Below are positions 41,470-49,683 of a stretch of 64,000 bases of DNA, in pieces. The DNA lies in NCBI RefSeq assembly GCF_030010625.1, contig NZ_JASCXN010000031.1, positions 37,847 through 101,846 of the forward strand. Reading direction: 5' to 3'. Positions within the stretch are counted from its first letter, which is position 1. Each line of letters opens with the position of its first letter. The DNA comes from Streptomyces sp. CC208A (GTDB lineage Bacteria > Actinomycetota > Actinomycetes > Streptomycetales > Streptomycetaceae). Under the pieces are notes generated by a model. The model was not told the origin of the DNA, ran no database searches, and saw nothing but the letters and a program-made list of their open reading frames with translations. The position numbers and the translations under genes were made by a program.

Positions 41470-41989
41470 CGCTCAGGACGCACGGCGGACCGACGCACTG
41501 CGGGTCGTGGAGGACACGCTCACGGACGCGGAGCTGGAGTGGGAGAGCGCCGAGCCCGGCGCGTACGTGGTCAAACTCCCCGGCACCCGCAAGCTGTTCA
41601 CCACGCTGTCGCTGCGGGTCGGCCGCCACTCCCTCTCCCTCAACGCCTTCGTCGTCCGCCACCCCGACGAGAACGAGGCCGGCGTCCACCGCTGGCTCCT
41701 CGAACGGAACCTCAGGCTGTACGGGGTGGGCTACGCGATCGACCCGCTCGGCGACATCTACCTCGCCGGAAAGCTCCCGCTGGCCGCCGTCACGCCGGAG
41801 GAGCTGGACCGGTTGCTCGGCTCGGTCCTGGAGGCGGCGGACGGCGACTTCAACACGCTGCTCGAACTCGGCTTCGCGTCGGCCATCCGCCGGGAGTACG
41901 CCTGGCGGGTCTCCCGGGGCGAGTCGACACGGAACCTGGACGCGTTCAGGAACCTGACACGGGAGACGGCTCCGCGGGCTCAGGACTGA
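41462..41989 (+). CDS. YbjN-domain protein
   Basis: 175 aa. YbjN-like, type III chaperone-like fold: LKLPGTRKLFTTL-type strands (VKLPGTRKLFTTLSLRVG), NAFVVRHPDENEAGVHRWLL, AIDPLGDIYLAGKLPL. Function in actinomycetes unknown. TACGCT lies six bases before the ATG inside mshA, so it may have its own leaderless promoter in addition to mshA read-through. Its last 44 bases overlap, tail to tail, with the MFS gene. Confidence 0.88.
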   Translation: MADAQDARRTDALRVVEDTLTDAELEWESAEPGAYVVKLPGTRKLFTTLSLRVGRHSLSLNAFVVRHPDENEAGVHRWLLERNLRLYGVGYAIDPLGDIYLAGKLPLAAVTPEELDRLLGSVLEAADGDFNTLLELGFASAIRREYAWRVSRGESTRNLDAFRNLTRETAPRAQD

Positions 41990-43253
41990 CACCCGCTTTC
42001 TCCACCGCCGGCTCCACCGCCGGCTCCACCGCCGGCTCCTCCTCGGCGAGGGCCCTGCGGAGCCGGAGGGCGTACCCGACGGCCGCGAGGGCACCGATCG
42101 CGAAGGTGCCGGCCCACAGGACGTCCGAACCGGGCCCGTCGACGACCAGGCCCGCCAGGATCGGGGCGACGAAACCGGCCACCGCCCACGACATGCCCAT
42201 CACGCCCTGGTAGCGGCCCCGGGCGTGCTCGGGGGCGAGCCGGGCGGTGGCGGCGGCGTTGGTCGGTACGTGGACCATCTCGCCGATCGTCCACACGACG
42301 ACGGTCGCGGCGAAGGCGACGGCCGAGCCGGCGAGCGCGGTGGCACCGGTGCCGACGGCGAAGAGCAGCGAGGAGACGGTCAGCAGGACGACCGGCGAAC
42401 GCCGCTCGGTCACCTTGTTGACCAGCAGCTGGAAGCCGACGATCACGATGCCGTTGACGGCGATCACGACACCGTACGAGGACGGGGACAGGCCCTGCTC
42501 GGCCATGGTCAGCGGCAGCCCGATCCAGGGGGCGGTGAAGACCAGGCAGACCAGCAGGTTGAGCAGGACGAGGGTCCGGAAGGGCGCGTCGCGCAGCACG
42601 TCGAGCATGGACACGTCCGACCCCCGCTCACCCTTCTCCTTCTTCTCCTCCGTCCTCTCGGGCCGGGTCTCGGGCAGCCGGAGGAAGACGATGACGGCGC
42701 AGAGGGTGGTGGCGACGGCGTCGACGAGGAAGAGGGTGCGGTAGCCGAGGACGGCGGCGGCGCCGCCCGCGATCGCGGCGACGGCGAAGCCCAGGTTGAG
42801 GGCCCAGTAGTTGAGGGCGTAGGCGCGGCGCACGTCGTCGGCGGGGACCATGTCGGCGATCGCCGCGTTGATGGACGGGCGGACGGCCTGCATGGCGACG
42901 CCCATCAGGAGCACGACGAGGGCGACGCCCCAGGCGCTGGTGACGAAGGCGAGCGCGGCGGCGCAGGCGGCGCCCGCGAGGTGCATGGTGATCATCGTGG
43001 GGCGGCGGCCCCAGCGGTCGGTGAGGACGCCGCCGAGCGGGGAGCCGGCGATGCCGCCGAGACCGTGGAGCGCGACGACGAGCCCCGCGAACCAGGCGGA
43101 GTGCCCGAGTTCGGCGGTCAGGTAGAGGGAGAGGAAGGTCAGGACGAAGGCGCCGGTGCGGTTGACCAGGGTGGACAGCCAGAGCCACCAGAAGCCCCGG
43201 GGGAAACCGGAGACGGTGGCACGCGCCGATCGTCTGAGCGAGTCGATGGACAT
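41946..43253 (-). CDS. MFS transporter (12-helix, DHA1-like)
   Basis: 435 aa, 12 predicted transmembrane helices. Motif A is GGVLTDRWGRRPTMITM, and a long charged central loop (RPERTEEKKEKGERGSD) separates the halves. Substrate unknown. The C-terminus has three Glu-Pro-Ala-Val repeats encoded by a 12-base tandem repeat near 42004-42040. The 3' end overlaps the convergent YbjN gene by 44 bases, so each gene forms antisense RNA against the other unless transcription ends inside a coding region. Confidence 0.9.
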   Translation of the reverse strand: MSIDSLRRSARATVSGFPRGFWWLWLSTLVNRTGAFVLTFLSLYLTAELGHSAWFAGLVVALHGLGGIAGSPLGGVLTDRWGRRPTMITMHLAGAACAAALAFVTSAWGVALVVLLMGVAMQAVRPSINAAIADMVPADDVRRAYALNYWALNLGFAVAAIAGGAAAVLGYRTLFLVDAVATTLCAVIVFLRLPETRPERTEEKKEKGERGSDVSMLDVLRDAPFRTLVLLNLLVCLVFTAPWIGLPLTMAEQGLSPSSYGVVIAVNGIVIVGFQLLVNKVTERRSPVVLLTVSSLLFAVGTGATALAGSAVAFAATVVVWTIGEMVHVPTNAAATARLAPEHARGRYQGVMGMSWAVAGFVAPILAGLVVDGPGSDVLWAGTFAIGALAAVGYALRLRRALAEEEPAVEPAVEPAVEKAGVSPEPAEPSPVSGS

Positions 43254-43331
43254 GTGGTGCGCCCCCTGCGTGCTGTAAGTCCCTCCAACGGCTCTCGAAA
43301 CTTACGCATCTCGGTGGGCGGACGCCAGCGA

Positions 43332-43350
43332 ATTGACGACGCGCGTCAAT
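43332..43350. promoter_or_regulatory. ATTGACG palindrome between MFS and gpmA
   Basis: ATTGACG-ACGCG-CGTCAAT, a perfect inverted repeat in the divergent promoter region, 28 bases before the gpmA ATG. It might also provide a -35 element (TTGACG) for gpmA. Confidence 0.45.
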
Positions 43351-43377
43351 CGTCAGCGGTCCATTAGGCTCGTACGC

Positions 43378-44139
43378 ATGGCCGACGCACCGTACAAGCT
43401 GATCCTCCTCCGCCACGGCGAGAGCGAATGGAACGAGAAGAATCTGTTCACCGGCTGGGTGGACGTGAACCTCACCCCGAAGGGCGAGAAGGAGGCGACG
43501 CGCGGCGGTGAGCTGCTCAAGGACGCCGGTCTGCTCCCCGACGTCCTGCACACCTCCCTCCAGAAGCGCGCCATCCGCACCGCCCAGCTCGCGCTGGAGG
43601 CCGCCGACCGCCACTGGATCCCGGTCCACCGCTCCTGGCGCCTGAACGAGCGCCACTACGGCGCCCTCCAGGGCAAGGACAAGGCGCAGACCCTCGCCGA
43701 GTTCGGCGAGGAGCAGTTCATGCTGTGGCGCCGCTCGTACGACACCCCGCCGCCGGCCCTCGCCGACGACAGCGAGTACTCCCAGGCCCACGACGCCCGT
43801 TACGCGACGATCCCGCCGGAGCTGCGCCCGCAGACCGAGTGCCTCAAGGACGTCGTCGAGCGGATGCTCCCGTACTGGTACGACGGCATCGTCCCGGACC
43901 TCCTCGCCGGCCGCACGGTCCTCGTCGCCGCCCACGGCAACAGCCTCCGCGCCCTGGTGAAGCACCTCGACGGCATCTCCGACGCCGACATCGCGGGCCT
44001 CAACATCCCCACGGGCATCCCGCTCTCCTACGAGCTGGACGCCGACTTCAAGCCCCTCAACCCCGGCGGCACCTACCTCGACCCGGAGGCCGCCGCAGCC
44101 GCCATCGAGGCGGTCAAGAACCAGGGCAAGAAGAAGTAG
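43378..44139 (+). CDS. gpmA: 2,3-bisphosphoglycerate-dependent phosphoglycerate mutase
   Basis: 253 aa. Interconverts 3- and 2-phosphoglycerate in glycolysis. Catalytic motifs: LILLRHGESEWN (phospho-His, residue 11), LHTSLQKRAIRTAQLALEA, RLNERHYGALQGKDKAQT, TVLVAAHGNSLRALV (second His) and GIPLSYELD. TAGGCT seven bases before the ATG fits a leaderless mRNA. Divergent from the MFS gene and closed by a strong terminator. Confidence 0.96.
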   Translation: MADAPYKLILLRHGESEWNEKNLFTGWVDVNLTPKGEKEATRGGELLKDAGLLPDVLHTSLQKRAIRTAQLALEAADRHWIPVHRSWRLNERHYGALQGKDKAQTLAEFGEEQFMLWRRSYDTPPPALADDSEYSQAHDARYATIPPELRPQTECLKDVVERMLPYWYDGIVPDLLAGRTVLVAAHGNSLRALVKHLDGISDADIAGLNIPTGIPLSYELDADFKPLNPGGTYLDPEAAAAAIEAVKNQGKKK

Positions 44140-44157
44140 CCCCACGCGCGCGTGGAC

Positions 44158-44196
44158 AGGGCTCCCGCTCGCGGCGAAGTCGCGGGCGGGAGCCCT
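44158..44196. terminator. Terminator after gpmA
   Basis: Stem AGGGCTCCCGC (44158-44168) with GCGGGAGCCCT (44186-44196), followed by GCTTT. It lies between the convergent gpmA and the small membrane gene. Confidence 0.8.
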
Positions 44197-44207
44197 GCTT
44201 TCGTAGG

Positions 44208-44486
44208 TCAGTGGGCGTCGGCGGGTGGGTCCTCGCCGGCGGGCGGGACGGTCTGGGCGGTGCTCTTCGCCATGGACCACGCGATCGCGAAGCAGACGGC
44301 CGCTATGAGGGCGTAGCCGACGGACGCGCCCCAGGCCGTCACCATGCTGTCGCCGTTCTTCGTGGGGAACCAGAACTCGGCCGTCGAGCCGTCGGCCACG
44401 AAGGCCACGAACGCCGCGACGGCGAGCCCCGAGAACCCGAGCGCGGGAACGCTGAGGATCAGCGTCAATCTCCATCGTCGCTTCAC
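44208..44486 (-). CDS. Small membrane protein, hypothetical
   Basis: 92 aa from a GTG start (MKRRWRLTLIL). Two transmembrane helices (LILSVPALGFSGLAVAAFVA and SVGYALIAAVCFAIAWSMA) flank a short outer loop. No family recognised. Upstream, a 14-base unit CATAAGTACGGCCC is duplicated at 44496-44523. Confidence 0.65.
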   Translation of the reverse strand: MKRRWRLTLILSVPALGFSGLAVAAFVAFVADGSTAEFWFPTKNGDSMVTAWGASVGYALIAAVCFAIAWSMAKSTAQTVPPAGEDPPADAH

Positions 44487-44560
44487 GACACCCCCCATAA
44501 GTACGGCCCCATAAGTACGGCCCCGCATGATACGGGCGCCCGGCCGTGGAACCGGCGGGT

Positions 44561-45094
44561 TCAGTGCTCCTCCGGGCCGCCCTCGGCCTCGTCGCAGGCT
44601 CGGTCGCGGAAGTCGTCCAGGGAGGTCGTCCGGGTCTCGTCGCCCATCGTGTAGCGCACCTGGCCCGGCTTCAGGCGGGCCAGGTCCTCGGGGGTGAAGC
44701 TGACGGCCACCGTCGACCACGAGTTGTCCTCGGTCCCGCCGTACAGCCGGTACGTCCGGCCCTTCTCCAGGCGGGTCGCCTCCTGCTCCGCCGTCCACCG
44801 CTCGGCGGCCGGTGCGCTCGCGGTCGGCAGCAGGGGCCAGGTGGTGAAGCCGGTGACCGGGCCGTCGTGCCGCCACTCACCGGTGACCTCCCGGGACTCC
44901 GGCGGGAGGCCGTCCGGGTGGAGCACGGCCCCGTCCACGTGGTCGTGGCACATCAGGAGGATCCCGAGCGGGGTGCCGTCCTCCGCCACCGACACGCCCG
45001 TGAGACCGGCCGGCGGCACCGAGCAGCCCGTGAGCAGCAGCGCGGCGGTGCCGGCCGCCGCCGCTGTCAGGAGGATCGCTCGCGCGGAGGGCAT
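44561..45094 (-). CDS. Lipoprotein, hypothetical
   Basis: 177 aa. N-terminus MPSARAILLTAAAAGTAALL then LTGCS, a clear lipobox with acylated Cys at residue 24. The mature part has conserved-looking Cys and Trp residues (LGILLMCHDHVDG, EWRHDGPVTGFTTW, DNSWSTVAVSFTPEDLARLK, FRDRACDE). Function unknown; membrane-anchored outside the cell. It is divergent from the GNAT gene at 45243. Confidence 0.75.
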   Translation of the reverse strand: MPSARAILLTAAAAGTAALLLTGCSVPPAGLTGVSVAEDGTPLGILLMCHDHVDGAVLHPDGLPPESREVTGEWRHDGPVTGFTTWPLLPTASAPAAERWTAEQEATRLEKGRTYRLYGGTEDNSWSTVAVSFTPEDLARLKPGQVRYTMGDETRTTSLDDFRDRACDEAEGGPEEH

Positions 45095-45242
45095 GGCGGC
45101 AATTCTGTCGGGCGGAGGCCGCGATGCCCAGGGGGTGACCGGCGGTAATCCGAGGTGGATCGGGGGATCGGGGATCGGAGGCGTACCCGGGCGGCTCTTT
45201 TTCGGGGGCGCGGCTCCGGTCTCGTCGCCTACCGTCCTGCGC

Positions 45243-45716
45243 ATGACACGATCACCGCGCCTGGAGCCGGTCACCCCCGCCACCGTCGACGCCGCCCTCG
45301 CCCTGCGCGTCCACCCCCATCAGGAGAAGAACGTCGAGCCCGTCGCGACCTCGCTGGCCGAGGCGTACGCGTACGGGGAGATTGCCTGGCCCCGGCTGGT
45401 CTTCGACGGCGACCGGCTCGTCGGCTTCGTGATGGCCTTCCTCGACATCGCCTGGGGCGAGGGGGAGGAAGAGGATCCCACCGACCGGCGCAGTGGACTG
45501 TGGCGGCTGAACATCTCCGCCGACGTCCAGGGCGCCGGATACGGGCGCTTCGCCGTCGAGGCCGTCGCCGAGGAGCTGCGCCGGCGCGGGGCCACGCGGA
45601 TGTACGTGACCTGGGAGCCCGGCGAGGACGGACCCGGCGCCTTCTACCGCCGGCTCGGATTCCGTACCACCGGGGAGGAGAGCGGCGGGCAGACCGTCGG
45701 CGTCCTCGATCTGTGA
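45243..45716 (+). CDS. GNAT acetyltransferase (spermidine acetyltransferase-like)
   Basis: 157 aa. GNAT fold with acetyl-CoA loop NISADVQGAGYGRFAVEAVA and C-terminal PGAFYRRLGFRTTGEESGG. The front half (ALRVHPHQEKNVEPVATSLA) resembles BltD/PaiA-like polyamine acetyltransferases, which is the best guess for substrate. TACCGT seven bases before the ATG. The last 19 bases including the stop are tandemly duplicated right after the gene. Confidence 0.82.
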   Translation: MTRSPRLEPVTPATVDAALALRVHPHQEKNVEPVATSLAEAYAYGEIAWPRLVFDGDRLVGFVMAFLDIAWGEGEEEDPTDRRSGLWRLNISADVQGAGYGRFAVEAVAEELRRRGATRMYVTWEPGEDGPGAFYRRLGFRTTGEESGGQTVGVLDL

Positions 45717-45812
45717 GAGCGTCCTCGACCTGTGGGAGGCGGAGGAGGCTGTGAGAGGGGGAGGGGGCTGCCCCCGGGCCCCTCCCCCTTCCCCCTCCGC
45801 ACGTCCCGTACG

Positions 45813-45965
45813 TCAGCCCGAGCAGCCGCCGCACTGGCACGGCGCGCCCGACTGGCAGCCGCAGCCGCAGCCCGAGCCGCAGCCGCAGGCGCCGAGGACG
45901 GGCAGGTGCGTCCGCTCGCGCGGGGCCTCCGCCGAGGGGTCGGTCGTGATGGGGGAATCGGCCAT
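45813..45965 (-). CDS. Cysteine-rich small protein
   Basis: 50 aa. An ordinary N-terminal half (MADSPITTDPSAEAPRERTH) is followed by GACGCGSGCGCGCQSG and APCQCGGCSG, with eight Cys in the last 24 residues. The spacing (CxC and CxxxC repeats) suggests metal or Fe-S binding, metallothionein-like, but no family is assigned. GGAGGGACCCCC precedes the ATG. It lies downstream of phoU on the same strand, 131 bases from it. Confidence 0.65.
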   Translation of the reverse strand: MADSPITTDPSAEAPRERTHLPVLGACGCGSGCGCGCQSGAPCQCGGCSG

Positions 45966-46096
45966 GGGGGTCCCTCCCTCGCGGGACGCGGTTCGTCCCT
46001 CGTCCCCCATTCCATGCCCCTCCGCACCGGCGCATCAACGGCGCACGGAAGCCCCGTGCGCCTGTGCGCCCCCCTCACGCCGGCGGGCCGGCGCCC

Positions 46097-46777
46097 CTAC
46101 ACGCCCTCGACCGGCGTGTCCGTCGGCTGGAGCTCGTCCGCGTGCTCGCCCGTCACCAGGTAGACGACCCGCTTCGCCACCGACACCGCGTGGTCGGCGA
46201 ACCGCTCGTAGTACCGGCCGAGCAGCGTCACGTCCACGGCCGTCTCGATGCCGTGCTTCCACCGGTCGTCCATCAGGTGCTGGAAGAGCGCCCGGTGCAG
46301 CAGGTCCATCTCGTCGTCGTCCTGCTCCAGCTGCATCGCCAGGTCGACGTCCTTGGTGATGATGACCTCGGCGGCCTTCGCCATCAGGCGCTGCGCCAGC
46401 TGGCCCATCTGGAGGATGGTCGCGTGCAGGTCGTTCGGGACCGCGCGGTCCGGGAAACGCAGCCGGGTCAGCTTGGCCACGTGCTGCGCCAGGTCGCCGG
46501 AGCGCTCCAGGTCGGCGCTCATCCGCAGCGAGGTGACCACGATCCGCAGGTCCGTCGCCACCGGCTGCTGGCGCGCGAGCAGCGCTATCGCCCGCGCCTC
46601 CAGGTCGTGCTGGAGGTCGTCGACCTTCTGGTCCGCCGCGATCACGCTCTCCGCGAGCTTCAGGTCGGCGTCGAGCATCGCCGTGGTGGCGCGCCCGATC
46701 GCCGACCCGACCAGGCGGGCCATCTCGACCAGGCCCTCGCCGATCGAATCAAGTTCCTCGTGGTACGCGTCCCGCAT
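46097..46777 (-). CDS. phoU: Phosphate-specific transport regulator PhoU
   Basis: 226 aa, two PhoU three-helix repeats: EELDSIGEGLVEMARLVGSA; DQKVDDLQHDLEARAIALLA; then RYYERFADHAVSVAKRVVYL with the metal-binding ExxxD. PhoU links Pst transport status to the PhoR kinase and is a PhoP target in Streptomyces. It is divergent from phoR-phoP, with two PHO boxes in the gap oriented toward phoU. Confidence 0.96.
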   Translation of the reverse strand: MRDAYHEELDSIGEGLVEMARLVGSAIGRATTAMLDADLKLAESVIAADQKVDDLQHDLEARAIALLARQQPVATDLRIVVTSLRMSADLERSGDLAQHVAKLTRLRFPDRAVPNDLHATILQMGQLAQRLMAKAAEVIITKDVDLAMQLEQDDDEMDLLHRALFQHLMDDRWKHGIETAVDVTLLGRYYERFADHAVSVAKRVVYLVTGEHADELQPTDTPVEGV

Positions 46778-46899
46778 GGATGTCCCTCTCTCAAAGCGGT
46801 TCTCGGAGCGGTGCTCAAAGCGGTGCTCTTCGTCTGGGGTCGCACTGTGTCCCCACGCTCCCACGTTCGGGCCCCTGTGCGTCCGGCTCCATCCCCTCG

Positions 46900-46992
46900 C
46901 GTGAACCGGTCCTGGCCTCCAGGTGAACTCTGGGCGACCTGAGCCCCTGCCCCTCCCCGGGCAAATGAACCACCTCCGTCCCCAGGGTGAAC
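46900..46992. promoter_or_regulatory. Two PHO boxes between phoU and phoRP
   Basis: Read on the minus strand, GTTCACC (46928-46922) and GTTCACG (46906-46900) lie 22 bases apart. A second pair, GTTCACC (46992-46986) and GTTCATT (46970-46964), has the same 22-base spacing. PHO boxes in Streptomyces are GTTCACC-like direct repeats in 11-base units, so 22 is two units. A 16-base direct repeat GGTGAACTCTGRGCGA joins the two sites. Confidence 0.8.
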
Positions 46993-47066
46993 TCTGAGCG
47001 ACGACTGTTCGAGCAGCCACTCGGACGGCTGGGAGAGTGTCCGCGGCCCCGCATAACCTGGATGGC

Positions 47067-48296
47067 ATGGACGTGAACGCGGCGGTCGCCGCATTGGCCG
47101 CGATCGCCGGGGTGTGCACCGGCGTGATCGCCATGCTGGCGTTCCGCTGGAGCGAACGCGACCAGGCGCGACCCACCCGCACCTCCCTGCACACCGACGC
47201 GGTGCTGCCGCCCGGCGTCGACACCGTGCTCTCCGTACTGCGCTCCTCCGCGGTCGTCCTGGACGAGAGCGACTCCGTGGTGAAGGCCAGCTCGGCGGCG
47301 TACGCCCTCGGGCTCGTCCGCGGCGGGAAGCTGGCCGTGGAGCCGATGCTCAACATGGCCCGCGACACCCGCAGGGACGGGGAGATACGGCAGGTCGAGC
47401 TCGACCTGCCCCGGCGCGGCGGCGGACGCGGCGAGGCCCTCGCGGTCTCCGCGCGCGTGGCCCCGCTGGGCTCGCGGCTCGTGCTGCTCCTGGTCGAGGA
47501 CCTGACGGAGGCCCGCCGCATCGAAGCGGTACGGCGCGACTTCGTCGCGAACGTGAGCCACGAGCTGAAGACCCCCGTCGGGGCGCTCTCCCTGCTCTCC
47601 GAGGCCGTCATGGACGCCTCGGACGACCCCGAGGCGGTCATGCGCTTCGCGGGCCGGATGCAGATCGAGGCGACCCGGCTGACCAACCTGGTCCAGGAGC
47701 TCATCGACCTCTCGCGGGTGCAGAACGACGACCCGCTGGAGGACTCCGAGCCGGTGTCGGTGGACGAGCTGGTCGCCGAGGCGATCGACCGCTCGCGGCA
47801 CCCGGCCTCCACCAAGCAGATCACCATGGCCTCCGGCGGAGCGCCCGACTTGTACGTCTGGGGCAGCCGCGGCCAGCTCGCCGCCGCCCTCGGCAACCTG
47901 GTCGAGAACGCCGTCAACTACTCCCCGGCCCGGACCCGCGTGGGCATCGCCGCCCGCCGCGTGGCGGCCCCCGGCGGGGACCTCATCGAGATAGCCGTGA
48001 CCGACCAGGGCATCGGCATCCCGGAGAAGGACCGCGAGCGGATCTTCGAGCGCTTCTACCGCGTCGACCCGGCACGCTCGCGTGCCACCGGCGGTACGGG
48101 CCTCGGGCTCGCGATCGTCAAGCACGTGGCCGCCTCGCACGGCGGGGAGGTCACGGTCTGGAGCACCGAGGGCCAGGGCTCCACCTTCACCCTGCGGCTG
48201 CCCGAGGCGGGCTCCGCACGGGACCGCCGGACCACCGCCTCCCTCACCCCCGATCTCATGACCGAACCGCTCCCCGCACCGGAGGTCCTTCCGTGA
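47067..48296 (+). CDS. phoR: Phosphate sensor kinase PhoR
   Basis: 409 aa. One N-terminal membrane helix (AVAALAAIAGVCTGVIAMLA), a PAS-like linker (VVLDESDSVVKASSAAYALG), the phosphoacceptor segment VANVSHELKTPVGALSLLSE, N box NLVENAVNYSP, G1 TDQGIGIP and G2 GGTGLGLAIVKH. It phosphorylates PhoP at low phosphate; the mycobacterial orthologue is SenX3. TAACCT lies seven bases before the ATG (47067). The stop overlaps the phoP start (GTGA). Confidence 0.95.
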   Translation: MDVNAAVAALAAIAGVCTGVIAMLAFRWSERDQARPTRTSLHTDAVLPPGVDTVLSVLRSSAVVLDESDSVVKASSAAYALGLVRGGKLAVEPMLNMARDTRRDGEIRQVELDLPRRGGGRGEALAVSARVAPLGSRLVLLLVEDLTEARRIEAVRRDFVANVSHELKTPVGALSLLSEAVMDASDDPEAVMRFAGRMQIEATRLTNLVQELIDLSRVQNDDPLEDSEPVSVDELVAEAIDRSRHPASTKQITMASGGAPDLYVWGSRGQLAAALGNLVENAVNYSPARTRVGIAARRVAAPGGDLIEIAVTDQGIGIPEKDRERIFERFYRVDPARSRATGGTGLGLAIVKHVAASHGGEVTVWSTEGQGSTFTLRLPEAGSARDRRTTASLTPDLMTEPLPAPEVLP

Positions 48297-48973
48297 CCCG
48301 AGTCCTTGTCGTCGAGGATGAGGAATCCTTCAGCGACGCCCTGTCGTACATGCTCCGCAAGGAGGGCTTCGAGGTCGCCGTGGCGGCGACCGGCCCCGAC
48401 GGCCTCGACGAGTTCGAGCGCAACGGAGCGGATCTGGTCCTCCTCGACCTGATGCTGCCCGGCCTGCCCGGCACGGAGGTCTGCCGGCAGCTGCGGGGCC
48501 GCTCCAACGTCCCGGTCATCATGGTGACCGCGAAGGACAGCGAGATCGACAAGGTCGTCGGCCTCGAAATAGGAGCCGACGACTACGTGACGAAGCCCTT
48601 CTCCTCGCGCGAGCTGGTCGCCCGCATCCGCGCGGTGCTCCGCCGGCGCGGCGAGCCGGAGGAGGTCACCCCGGCGGCCCTGGAGGCCGGCCCGGTCCGC
48701 ATGGACGTCGACCGGCACGTGGTGACGGTCGGCGGCGGCAAGATCGACCTCCCGCTGAAGGAGTTCGACCTCCTGGAGATGCTGCTGCGCAACGCGGGCC
48801 GCGTCCTCACCCGCATGCAGCTCATCGACCGCGTCTGGGGCGCCGACTACGTCGGCGACACCAAGACCCTCGACGTCCACGTCAAGCGCCTCCGCGCCAA
48901 GATCGAACCGGACCCGGGCGCCCCCCGCTACCTGGTGACGGTCCGGGGCCTGGGCTACAAGTTCGAGCCGTAG
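48293..48973 (+). CDS. phoP: Phosphate response regulator PhoP
   Basis: 226 aa, OmpR class. Receiver: RVLVVEDEESFSDALSYM, phospho-Asp in LVLLDLMLPGLPGTEV, VTAKDS, TKPFSSRELVAR. Winged helix: DLPLKEFDLLEMLLRNAGRV, DTKTLDVHVKRLRAKIEPDP, VRGLGYKF. It activates phosphate scavenging genes through PHO boxes and crosstalks with GlnR, also in this window. The GTG start is coupled to the phoR stop. Confidence 0.96.
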   Translation: MTRVLVVEDEESFSDALSYMLRKEGFEVAVAATGPDGLDEFERNGADLVLLDLMLPGLPGTEVCRQLRGRSNVPVIMVTAKDSEIDKVVGLEIGADDYVTKPFSSRELVARIRAVLRRRGEPEEVTPAALEAGPVRMDVDRHVVTVGGGKIDLPLKEFDLLEMLLRNAGRVLTRMQLIDRVWGADYVGDTKTLDVHVKRLRAKIEPDPGAPRYLVTVRGLGYKFEP

Positions 48974-48982
48974 AGCGCACTG

Positions 48983-49033
48983 CGTACGCCGGAAGGGGCG
49001 CCCCCCTCAGGGGGGCGCCCCTTCCGGCGTACG
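48983..49033. terminator. Bidirectional terminator, 24-bp perfect stem
   Basis: Arms 48983-49006 and 49010-49033 pair perfectly over 24 bases with a three-base loop (TCA). It separates the convergent phoP and the lipoprotein gene. Confidence 0.9.
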
Positions 49034-49044
49034 TGCCTGGAGGC

Positions 49045-49683
49045 TCAGTGGCCGGCCGTCGGGCCGGCGTCGCCGCCGTGCTCGGCGCCCTCGGCACCGT
49101 GCTCGGAGCCGTGCTCGCCGGCCTCGGCCGAGGCCGTGGCGGTCGGGGTGGCGGACGGCGGGAGGGGGATCTCGGTCGGGCCGAACTCCTTGAAGTAGCC
49201 CTTCGACGGGACGACGAAGGCCTGGAGCGCGACGTCGCCGGTCTTGCTGAGCTTGAAGACGACCTCCTGCGCGTCACCGTTCTTCGCGGCCTCGTGGCCG
49301 TTCTCGATGGTGGCGGAGGCGTTGCCGGCGCCGCCGATGACGACGGAGCCGCCGGCGGGGACGACGACCGGGCCGGTGCCCTCCGCGGCCTTGAGGACGA
49401 CCTTCGCGTCGCTGCCGGGCAGGGTGATCGACTCCAGCGTCTGCTGCGAGGTGCCGTTGTTGAAGACGGTGGCCGAGACGACGGCCGGGCCCTTGGCGCC
49501 GGGGGTCGGCTGGGTGATGACGAGCGCGTTCTGGACCTTGACGTCGTCCACCGTGACGGCGGCGTTGTCCGGGCGGACACCGAGCGTCTGGGCGTCGTTG
49601 CCCGCGCCACAGGCGGACAGCGCGGCGATCGAGAACACGATGGCGGTGGCGGCGAGGGCGCCGCGTCGAAGGCTGCGGCTCAC
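49045..49683 (-). CDS. Lipoprotein with His/Glu-rich tail (copper chaperone-like)
   Basis: 212 aa. The signal ends in ALSACGAGND with lipobox Cys at about residue 25. The following beta-sandwich (VQNALVITQPTPGAKGPAVV; AVVSATVFNNGTSQQTLESI) is like the DUF461/PCuAC copper-chaperone family, and the tail is His/Glu/Gly-rich (AEAGEHGSEHGAEGAEHGGD), which suits metal binding. Precise role unknown. The GTG start has AAGGAG upstream. Copper delivery to oxidases is a plausible inference only. Confidence 0.75.
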   Translation of the reverse strand: MSRSLRRGALAATAIVFSIAALSACGAGNDAQTLGVRPDNAAVTVDDVKVQNALVITQPTPGAKGPAVVSATVFNNGTSQQTLESITLPGSDAKVVLKAAEGTGPVVVPAGGSVVIGGAGNASATIENGHEAAKNGDAQEVVFKLSKTGDVALQAFVVPSKGYFKEFGPTEIPLPPSATPTATASAEAGEHGSEHGAEGAEHGGDAGPTAGH

